Source: Sphagnum magellanicum (Eukaryota; Streptophyta; Sphagnopsida; Sphagnales; Sphagnaceae). From it: a stretch of DNA of 64,000 nucleotides. Position 1 is the first letter of the stretch. Each line of letters begins with the position of its first letter. Below are positions 54,101-64,000 of this stretch, one piece after another. A program made the translations under genes and the position numbers. The DNA lies in NCBI GenBank assembly GCA_021904315.1, contig CM038914.1, positions 18,587,065 through 18,651,064 of the forward strand, read 5' to 3'. The notes under the pieces were generated by a model. That model saw nothing but the letters and a program-made list of their open reading frames with translations. It was not told the DNA's origin and did no database searches.

Positions 54101-54818
54101 AGATGTAGATTGTGAGTTCTCATCTCTTTATCATTTTCATTTTTTTTATGCCTATTCACGAATTAGTCATGTGTTGTATACATGTAATAATAATATACCC
54201 AACACCCTTTCCATTAAAGAAATTTCTTCTAAAGCATTTCAGAATTTTTTTTTACTATTTTGGATGATTATCCATTTTGGTGTATTAACCTAGTATAAGT
54301 GTATTAGCCACAAAGTCTAGACTAGGAATGGATTTCTTCAGAAGTGCGATTATACAAAAGCCTAGGGTGTGAAAATGTCCTCCCCCCAGCCCTTCCTCCT
54401 CAAACCCAAAAAAAAAACACTCATGAAAATTCCCATCCCGGTTGCTAAGGACTTGAAGTTACACTTTGTAAAATGACTCTCCGCGCTTGTCTTCAACCCA
54501 AGTTGAAGTAACAATTTGTTGGAATGTCAAATGTGTCATAAAACTGCCACCCAACAAACAACTGTCGATGCCAGCCCCCATACATTCAAATCATAATTCA
54601 GGTAACATTTTTGTGAGGGAGGACATGAAAATTAACCATGGTTTCATCCTACCACCACCTCACCAGTGTTTTCAGTGTCCCCTTCTGACCTTCAGACCTC
54701 AACCTCACAACAAGAAGAAAAAACCAAAAAAAAAAAGTTCAAAACAATATCTATTTAATGTCATGTATCAAATGGGTTGTTTAATTGGTGAGTAGCCTTG
54801 TTCCAACCATTGATTCAT
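48101..54818. other. Intergenic, transposon-derived in part
   Basis: No gene recognised. 48455-48550 is a diverged copy of the unit duplicated at 54819-55334. 48690-48900 resembles the inside of the Mutator-like MITE. 52130-53145 resembles 30756-31936. A 166-codon frame at 53793-54293 is rich in Phe and Leu with no domain I can name and is probably chance. (GATA)(GACA)n lies at 51366-51392. Confidence 0.45.
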
Positions 54819-55334
54819 TTTCATGAACACCAACCAAAACTCATCAAACTTTAGTAATTAGTTTCAAAAAATCACAACATGACATGGGTTTAATATGGGT
54901 TTAAACATACAGGAGAAGAAGGCCTTGGCTCACGATATAGATGTGTGAGGAAAACTGTGTGATTTCATCCATTTCAATGTAAAATACATGTGTATATATT
55001 ATTATTATATATCAAAGCTTGACATTAGTGTAAGATATGACACACTAATAGTCCAAGATTTTCATGAACACCAACCAAAACTCGTCAAACTTTAGTAATA
55101 ATTCAAAAATCACAACATGACATGACATGGGTTTAATAACATGGGTTTAATATTATGGGTTTACAATGGGTTTAAACATACAGGAGAAGGCCTTGGCTCA
55201 TGATATAGATGTGTGAGGAAAACTATGTGATTTCATCCATTTCAATGTAAAATACATGTGTATACATACATATTATTATGTTTCAGAGTTTGACATTAGT
55301 TGAAGATAAGACTCACTTCTAGTCCAAGGCCTAT
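54819..55334. repeat. Tandem duplication of a ~240-270 bp unit
   Basis: Copy 1 starts at 54819 and copy 2 at 55060, both with 'tcatgaacaccaaccaaaac' followed by 'catacaggagaag', 'ggccttggctca' and 'gatatagatgtgtgagg'. Copy 2 has extra 'atgggtttaa' repeats. A third, diverged relative is at 48455-48550. Confidence 0.85.
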
Positions 55335-58300
55335 TGCTGTAAGAAAGAAAACCCATATCCTGTTTCTTTCAGTGCTAATTATTATTATTATTATTTTCCT
55401 GGATCCCAATTTCAGTACCCATGAACATGAATGATTAACTAGAGTCCAGATATAGTATAAAAGTCTAGAGAGAGAGAGAGACTAGTACCTATTTAAATGC
55501 CACTAAATGAAGAAAGAAAGAAGACAGCAATTCTCTTTCCTTCTCAGGCCTTTTTGGATGTATCATGATTCCTTGTTGACACTCCAAAAGGAGAAGATGG
55601 AATAAACCCAAGTAGCTAGCACCAGGACAAAGTTAATCATTCATATTTTGGGCTTGAGAAAGAAAGTGTTCTGACCTAATGACAATTGTCAATTTTTGAA
55701 CCTGTTGGAATCACACTCTTCATGTGTTGCCAAAGATGCACTTTGAAAGTAGGACACTGTACAAAACTTGGCTGGCTAGGTTTCCTTTTCATCCTTTTGT
55801 AGTTGGATTGTTGCTTCCTCTTCCAACCTTGGGTTTCTTTTGCTTTTGAGTTTGATAACTGATATTGGGTTTCCTCCACAACCATAACACCCTATCTAGA
55901 TTTTAACCTAATCCTGATAGACCAAATCCTTTGGTTAGGTTCACTTCACTCTCTCCTTCATTTTTTTTCATTTGCATATGCACAACAAATTTGTTCCTTT
56001 TAGGTCATTTGTTCACAAACTTGTGTGGGTTGGTGATCCCAAGTCCAAATGGCATATTGCAAGAAGTCCAAAATGTACCAAAGATGATGATATCACCATC
56101 TTCGTAAGTACCCATTTTGTAAATCGAAATGGAAATTTATCATGATGCTGAATGCTGAAATTTACCAATTTTGTCTCCATATTAATAATGGGTAGGCCAA
56201 GGATAGAACATAACAAAATAAAAGGACAAAATTTTCCATATATTTGTCTTCTTCAATGGTGCCTTACAAAAAAATCCAAAAATCCAAAAAAATCAAAAAT
56301 CAAAAATCAAAAATGATTTCATCCATGTTGGCCAAGTTTTCAATGAAACCCCTTTACAATACCAAAGCTAATAATTCATAACATTCCCACCAAAGAACCA
56401 TTACACATCCAATAAATTTCCCATATGATGTTCAAAGTAAGCCAAATAGATTATATTTGGTTCCTTTCATTGTTCCCATTTAATGTTCACAAAGCTCCAT
56501 TCAAGTTTATGATTTGTGTTTGTAACCAGCTTGGTGTTCTGGAAGTTTCAAGGATGAAGGGAGGATGGGGTCCCCAAAAGAAACAAAATACAAAAGTGGT
56601 CATGGACAACAAGAAGTGAGCACTAGAGGATGATATTGAATTATTATGTCCCTCACATGGTGTTCCCAACATGCAAATAAAATGGGTATTCTATCTTAGC
56701 ATTATAGGAGGCCATAAACAAGCTTCCCATTTCAATAATATGTTAGATATAAGAACTTGACCATAACTTGATTCCGTGATTCATATGTAAATTCTTCTTA
56801 AGTTGAGTAATGAAGTTATGGAGTATTGAAAAAACTAAAGTTCAAAATACTGAAAAAAAAAGTATTATTATTGAACAATAAGGAACATACTGGGTTCTTT
56901 TAACACATTTGACTATTCTTTGGAAATAAACTTGTTTGCAAATTCAATTGACATCTAATGCTACCATTTTAACTATAAAAAATATAAATAATTTTCAATC
57001 ACATGCTTGTAAATGCACCCTTCATTGTGACCAAGATATAAAGGTGCTCATTGACACCTTTGTGGAGTGAGAAGGATTCCCCATTGCTAACTCCAATAAA
57101 ATGATAAGTAATAATTGATGGGATCAATGGTAGGTGGCAAATAAGGAAGCAATGTGAAGGAGTAACGGGCCATTTATTTGTCACATCTCACATTCATTTG
57201 GAATTACTTGGAATGATTTCACACATTATTCACATTCATAAATAACAATATCCAAAGAACAACTCAACTAGATTGGGGGGTGATAGATTTCATTGAAAAA
57301 CACCTTAGGCTGAAATTGAAAACTATAGGTGACTTCCCAAAAGAACATTGTTACAAAGATTTAACTTTATAGGCTCTTAATCATCAAACTTGAAAGTATC
57401 ATTATTTTTTTGTCTTTTTGAAACACCAAGCATTATTAAACTATATTTTAGATCAAAATGATATTAAGTATATTGTATATAGTCTCAACCTTATTAAGAC
57501 AACATTAATGGGGAAAATTATACAATATCTTAGAAAAAGAAACCATATACCTATGAGACATGGAATGATATGTGCCAATCATTTGAGACATATCTGTATG
57601 TGTAATCATTCTTCTTGAATTTTGAAACAAGAATATGTAATATCTTTGGTGATCATCGTGCATTTCATTGGGTGAAGGTTTATGTACCATATCACATTAG
57701 AAGGCAAATCGATTCTAATGAAGGAGTTAATCAAAAATGAAGAGTTAGAGATTAAATGAGGCATGTTGAAGGTGGAGGAAATATGAGTGAGAGCTTGAGA
57801 AATGTGATGGAATCCAATTTGATTTAACTACAATCAATGAAGGGAATGTCAAATAATGGATGTGGGTTCACCTTTGCAATCAACATGTATTCACAACTAG
57901 ATATTATTAGGTTATTTGGAGGATGTCATTGTTGTTTTCTTTATCAAGTTACAACTTAAACATATGGAATGAACTACAATGCAAAGAAATGTATGAAACG
58001 TCGAAAAACATTAAGTTTACCCAATATTGAGTTTTAGAACATTAGGACTATTGGGCACACTTCTTTCTTTATGTAAGCAAGTCCTAATGACATACAAGTC
58101 GAATGGCAATGATGGTGTATAATTCAAGCTAACGATAAAAGTCAAATGGTGTGTTTAGGCAAGATACATTTGAATTCATTGGGCTACGATGGAATACCAC
58201 ATCAAGTTCATTCAACAAATCATGACGATTGTTATTTCTGATTGGAATTCTTTTATAATATTGAAAGCTTTAAAACTATGTGATTCAAAGGTTATGTGCA

Positions 58301-60865
58301 GTGTGATTTGAGGGCTTTAGAGAATATCAAGTGATCTTTTATTCATTGGAAAAAAATTCAAAATGACCACAACATAATAGGTTCACATTGTTAAAACAAA
58401 GTAGGTGAACCCAAAAATTATGTCCAATTGAAAAGTCATAGTAATAATTGTCAAAAAGAGTCCCAAACAAGTGCAAACACAATCAAAGGAACCAAAAACA
58501 ACCACATTTCGAAGTCTACAAATTATGGGAATTGAACTTAATTTTCACATTTTTTAGAAAATCACATTGAAAATAAATGAAAAAAAAAAGTTATCAACAT
58601 TGTATCCTCCATAAAATTTAATCATACTCTTTGCCACATAAAAATGAATTAGTTTTTGTTAAGATACACATAATCACAATTTGTAATTTAAAGGGCCAAA
58701 AGCATGTCTAAACCAAATGAATTGATATGTGTAATAATTTACCAATCTCAACTCCTTTTGTTCATTTAACCATCAACATGAATATGATGTCCAAATTTGG
58801 GAATGAATGGTGCACATTTAATAATCAAAAAGGATGTTCAAAATTTTAGAAGTAGAATCCACTCCAATATTCCATCCTTTCAATGTTAAAAAAGGATTTT
58901 TGAAACATCATGGATCTACATGGATTTTTTTTGTGGTTGAAACTTTGCTGGTGATGAAACCCTTTTCACAAAACAAATTAACATTTTTAATATTTTATTC
59001 CCATTGTGTTTCAAATATATAGAAATACAATTCTTTTTTTAATTTCCACCCTTTTGAATGGCTCCTTTAATCATGTTTGCATTCAACTATTCATACATCA
59101 ATTTGAAGGGGGAAATGACATTAATTGAAGAATTTGACACAAAATTGGAAAGCTCTACACTCAATGATGAACCTCACGTGGCTAGGCTTTAGGTTAGCGA
59201 ACAAAAAAAAAAGTGAAAGCTTTAATTAAGGTTTCTAGCAAACAAATAGAGAAGCAACCATGGAGCTGATGGTGTCTTAGTCATTGTAATGGTTGTAGTC
59301 CTTCAAATACATGCCAAAAAAAGGGCCACAAAAGTGGACTATGTTTTCCTTTAAAGGCCACTTTGTTTGGGCCCTTCGGTAATTAGTCCACTAAAAGGTT
59401 GAATTAGGAAGGTTTTTTCTAAACATTTGTTTTTGTTTTGTATCATGTTTGTGACATAGGTAGATTGTGGGAACCAAGCAATAGGGGAAAACAATTGAAA
59501 GTAGTAATTATACTTGGTAGTAGAGTGTCTTTACAAGGCAAATAAAAGCCAATGCAACATAAAATACATATTTTGTCAAGTCACCCAGCCAACCAACCAA
59601 CTAAAAGCATTGTGGTGCATCTTAAAAGCATGTGAAAACACAACAAGCTTTTCATCACAAAATGAAATTTCACTTGAAACTTTGTCATACATAATTTGTG
59701 AAGTGGATTGGGTTTCTTGTGAAAAGGGTAACCACTCCATTAAAATCATTTTTTAAGAAATTTTTGTGTGACATTACTTGTCTCAAGTCTTACATGATTA
59801 GGGACAAGGGGTGAAGCTTGTAATATTTTGGTATTTAAAATGTCTAAGTAATGTTGAACCAATAAAGTAGTGATCATAACACCCAAGCCTATAGTGAAAT
59901 TAAAGTTTGGCTTTGGCATAATCCTTAGCTAAGGACCCTTAAAGGGTTTCCTATCTTTTTCCTTTTGATATGTTTAGTCTTGTGTGGTTGGCTTTGTAAA
60001 TTTAAGATTGCATTATAGTAGTAAGTAATCTTTAAAAAGTGGGGCTTGTGCTTTTAATAGGCCTCCTTCCACATGGGCACCAAACATCCCATGTCCCTTA
60101 GTTAATTGTGTCTCATCAAACCTTATAATTCCCATTGCCCATTTGCCTTATCATGCGCCACCATAAACCTATCCTCCACCCCATCTCCCATGCAAACTGT
60201 AAACCATCCACTAATTCCCTTTCCTATTCTAAAAAACCATTTATTAGTTCCCCTTATCAACCCCCAGCCCTTCGTGTGAATACAGGGCCCTAACCTTACA
60301 CTTTCCCAAACCCCCTTGATCATGCATAGGTAGGACCTTTTTACCTTTCCACTTTATCAGCCCTTATAATTGTTCATGATTAAACCCCCCAACCTACCCC
60401 CATCTCTTCAACACGCCCACAACCTCCATTTAAAATCTCTTACCCCACTTGTAGGTGTTAATTTACTAGTGGAAGGTTAACCCATCATCAGCTTTTTATC
60501 AAACATCTAATTCATCTAATCCAAACCCTAATGACCATTTTGGCTCAATACCCTCCCTTCCTCCCACCCCTCCCGCATTAACTTGGGCTTAAATTTCGTC
60601 ATTGAATGTCCTTAGGTCCTTTCATTTAGGCTTTTGTCATCCTTGATTGTGCAATCGCATCCCTACCACTTTACGACATGATGTAAAAATGACATTTCAT
60701 TTTCCATTGGATAAATTGGCATAAGACCCTTATGATGTGACAATTTGGCACTTACTCTTCTTACTACCTTAATGGTGTCTCCTTTTGCCCCCTTTTGTCA
60801 AGGCAATAAAGCATAGGGAAACATGGATTCAACTCAAGCGCTTTCTATCAAACAACTAAGAAAAT
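55335..60865. other. Long AT-rich intergenic stretch
   Basis: No gene recognised. 57600-58330 has an unusual density of frame fragments (for example FHWVKVYVPYHIRRQIDSNEGV) that could be an old transposon, but I cannot assign it. 58460-58510 and 59055-59090 are partly inverted copies ('caatcaaaggaacc' and 'ggctcctttaatca'). Confidence 0.4.
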
Positions 60866-63502
60866 TTGCAAAATGAGTTTTTTTTGTGGGCCCAAACTTT
60901 GGCAACAAGTTCAAATTTAGTGCCATTTCCCCAACATGATCCTTCAACTCATAAACGTCTTCTCCATAGTTTAGTTATTGGATGTGCAAAAAAATATTCT
61001 CGAACAATTCACACTTTGGCACCATTATCCCTTACATCCATGTCTTCAAACACCACCTCAACTTTAATTACATTACACCTTAAATCAAATGGATGCTTTC
61101 CATTTTTCCTAGAAAATTACAAACCAAACCAAGACCTCGAGCTTTCATCTTATTCCTTTAAACTGGCATTCCAATGCATGCCTTTTATTAGTAAGTGTTC
61201 CTTTTAGGATGGTTTTTAACACCTTTGAGACTATTTTCACCTAAAAGATTCAGCAAATGAATTCCTTCAATTATTTCAACTTTGTTTTCATATTGCACAA
61301 AGTCACATTCCACCTCAAATTGCACGTGTTCTTGGAGCGATTTGCTTTTTAACCATGACCAAGCTTTTAGGTGGAATTCATCCCATTACAATGGGGGAAT
61401 CGTTATATCAACTCACAAGTCACGTTTTATGCCTTCACTTTTGCTTAATGCCTTTGGAACACATTTCTTCCCACTAATTCAAAGTTGTAATTAAAGGTGG
61501 ATGTGAAACAATAATCCATGACATCAAATGCACCCTAAACCTTCATCCCAACTAGTTTATTTTCCAATTGGACATGGCAAATGCCTTTAATTCCAAAAGG
61601 GGTCATATTTCAAGAACATTGTGCAATAAATGGAAATGTCATATAACTCATCCCCTTTCATGCATTTCTACATTTTAATCTCCCATGTTTTACTTTTATA
61701 ATCACTGTAATCATGAAGGTGATGTCACACTCATCCCATTTACCATGGGAACCCATCAAGGTGATCCTTTGGGAAGGGCAATATTGGCTTTAACTCACTT
61801 TAAGGCTTTATGTTTTACAACTAGTCATTTTCCTTCTTATCTATTTTCATCCATTGCAAATGACACTCACATCATAAACCCCTTTTCAATCGTATCATCT
61901 ACATACAAACATTTTCAAACCAAACTACATGCAACATATCTTTTTATCCAACCTCAAAAATGTGTAACACGGTCTTCCTATAGCTTATAACCTAACTTTG
62001 ACACCCCATCCCAGTTTAACAGCCCATCTATAAAAAAATAGAATTTTGGGGGTTCCATTGGGCACCTCATCATTCACATCATGTTTTATTGAAGATGTCT
62101 TATTAAAGGATGTTCAACATGTCAACCTTTTCCCTAGAATGGGTGATGTTCATGTAACCTTTGGAATTCTAATTCATTGTTTTATGCAATGACCATCTAT
62201 TTATTACAATGCACACCTCCCTTTTCCACCTTCATAAAATCCCTTACAGGTTTCTTTTGACTCCTCCTTCCTTCAAATGATTGGACGCCTCTTGGATCCA
62301 AGATCCTTTAATAGCCTAGAAATATTTCTAGCCCATAAACAAGTCTCTCTCCTAATAGTTTTTGGCGGCATCAAGTACATATTAACAATCACCATTGCCT
62401 TGGTAGTTTACTTAGGGAGATGGGCCTTTGCAGTTTCAATCATAATTCTTTAAGTTTATAGTTGATCAACATCCCTTCCTTCTTGAACCCTTAGCATGAA
62501 TTGACAACAACACCTTCCTTTTCTAACAAGACCTTAAGGTGGCTTGTGATCTTCTACCACCCCCAATTTGTGTGTCTTCTTTATTTTGAATAATTTATCA
62601 AACATCAAATGGTTTGACTTTAAGATTCCATCTCAAAGCATTTACACTATTATACCCTCTCCAACATGCTCTTCAATAGGACATCTAAAACCCATCATGC
62701 TCGAATTTTATCATGTTCTAACCCCAAGACAAGCACTTGATTTAAACTTCAACTAATCTTCCCAACCTTTTGATTATCTTCCCCAATTTTTTCTACAATG
62801 TTCTGGACGCGATTTGGACTACCACATCCTTCAATTATAAGTATCCCTCAATGTGTGTGCACACATCCCATCGCCCTATGGGTATCCATGTCTCGCATTA
62901 CACCCATGGCAAAGAACGCACAAGAACCCATGATGCAATTCACAACACTTTTGCTGCCATTGCACGAAATGTTAATTCCCACGTGGGAGAAGAACAACCT
63001 ACATGTGCTTCCCTTCGCCACATCTAACTCCTCTTGTCGACAAGTTGACATTGTTTTCAACAAAGATGTAATTCACACTTTAGTTGATGTTCTCATTGCT
63101 GACCCAACACAAGTGGATTCATTTTTCAAATCTTGCACAACTCAAGGATTTGCTACCTTCAATGCAACTCAAGCCAAAGAAAGAGGCTTTCACAACTGAC
63201 ACCCCACTGATCCATTCCTCCTTCTAGCAATCGAAGTATTTGAATGTCTACAAAAATAAGCTAATGTGTTCTTACATAATTGTGCCAATGACATTTGGAG
63301 CTTCAGAGGGTTTGAAAGCCTTCCTCTTTCTATCCTAATCATTTTTCTTCATCAAAAAATTTTAGTTACATTGCAAAGGACGCAAACATCCTCCATCTTA
63401 AGTTGGATGATAATGGTAGGTCCAATTACTTCTCGACTTCCACCCCTTCAAGACACACCCCCCATCCCCACGGCTAACCTATTACAAGCAATTGATTGTT
63501 GA
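60866..63502 (+). pseudogene. Decayed reverse-transcriptase retroelement
   Basis: Frame pieces in family order: STHKRLLHSLVIGCAKKYSRTI and ENYKPNQDLELSSYSFKLAF (60866-61207); SSHYNGGIVIS and AFGTHFFPLIQ (61282-61494); the RT palm fragment HNEGDVT-type block with GTHQGDPLG (motif B) and SSIANDTHI (61685-61990). After a degraded stretch come VLTPRQALDLNFN (62568-62756), RTHDAIHNTFAAIARNV (62770-63027), RQVDIVFNKDVIHTLVDVLIADPTQ (about 63030-63199) and a C-terminal block at 63266-63502. The catalytic DD of motif C has become ND (AND where ADD is expected). Together with many stops this is an extinct, probably non-LTR-type element. Confidence 0.7.
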
Positions 63503-64000
63503 AATGGAGAGATTTTGACGTCTAGTTGGTGTTAAACCTAGCATCCTTTAAATTCTCCCCTTCTTTTTCCTTTTTTTTCCCTTTCTTCTTTTGGACATTT
63601 ATGAAAATTGTGATGTGTTTATAAATAAAATTTTGCAGGGTTTGACAATATTGATGGGTGCATCATACAATTGAAGCAAAAAGGCAATGATAGTTAAAAT
63701 GGTAATCACGTGTTGGATATGAGTTCAATCTTGTGTGTGTTAAATGTCAATGTGAACATTCAAGTACATAGGTGTGTGTTTATGTTGTGAATGTATAAGG
63801 GGAATCCCCTTGCCACAAGACTTCTGTGGGCTGACATGACTAACACAACATATACCCACTGGGTATCACACAGAAAAAAAGCGCCTGTGACTTTTTTACA
63901 CTTTGTAAGAGTATCTCCAAATACACTACCAAAAAATGAGCAAGTCTCTACACTCTATAATAGCATCTCCAAATACACTACCAAAAAATGAGCAAGTCAT
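63503..64000. other. Intergenic, window end
   Basis: Possible 3' tail of the retroelement followed by AT-rich DNA. 'atctccaaatacactaccaaaaaatgagcaagtc' is present twice (63914 and 63965), a short 51-bp tandem repeat at the very end that may continue past the window. Confidence 0.5.

Noticed and set aside
53793..54293. 166-codon Phe/Leu-rich frame
   Set aside because: No domain, T-rich low-complexity sequence, no sign of promoter or neighbouring exons.

Overview
The window reads as nuclear DNA of a land plant with a large, AT-rich, gene-poor and transposon-rich genome. Two plant-type host genes are clear: an intronless 3-ketoacyl-CoA synthase (28052-29728, +) and a four-exon class III peroxidase (40262-42685, -) with the classic three-intron layout. 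The style of the decayed transposons and the DNMT3-like (not DRM-like) methyltransferase lead me to favour a seed-free vascular plant such as a fern. That placement is an inference with low confidence.

The centrepiece is a 9.85 kb insertion at 15010-24861. It holds one Ty3/gypsy-type reading frame (17194-24603) broken only by two in-frame stop codons. The domain order is capsid, two CCHC knuckles, aspartic protease, a DNMT3-like C5-cytosine DNA methyltransferase, reverse transcriptase, RNase H, integrase (HHCC plus D,D,E) and a C-terminal PHD finger. The element therefore carries a DNA-methylation writer and a probable histone-tail reader. I found no long terminal repeats around it. Instead it is bounded by a 28-bp terminal inverted repeat (25 of 28 matching) and a 4-5 bp target duplication, and it cleanly interrupts an array of about 170-bp tandem repeats (14430-15009 and 24862-25420). 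Its leader is GC- and CpG-rich, with a perfect 15-bp hairpin and 14-bp tandem repeats.

Layout: 1-7787 is intergenic with an 82-bp tandem array. 7788-12964 holds a broken pogo/Tigger-like transposase in two pieces, a MITE family in two copies and a pair of ~90-bp inverted repeats. 14430-25420 is the satellite with the methyltransferase element. 26711-29757 holds the KCS gene and, divergently, a doubtful two-exon fragment. 30691-37549 holds dispersed repeats, a decayed BED/hAT transposase and a 1.04 kb hAT-type element with an 8-bp target duplication. 40262-43360 holds the peroxidase and its repeat-rich upstream region. 43474-55334 is intergenic with a Mutator-like MITE, microsatellites and a tandem duplication. 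60866-63502 is a decayed reverse-transcriptase element.

The two host genes have different roles (very-long-chain fatty acid elongation at the ER, and secretory-pathway peroxidase chemistry), and nothing indicates that they work together. All domain calls come from reading motifs by eye; no database search was run.
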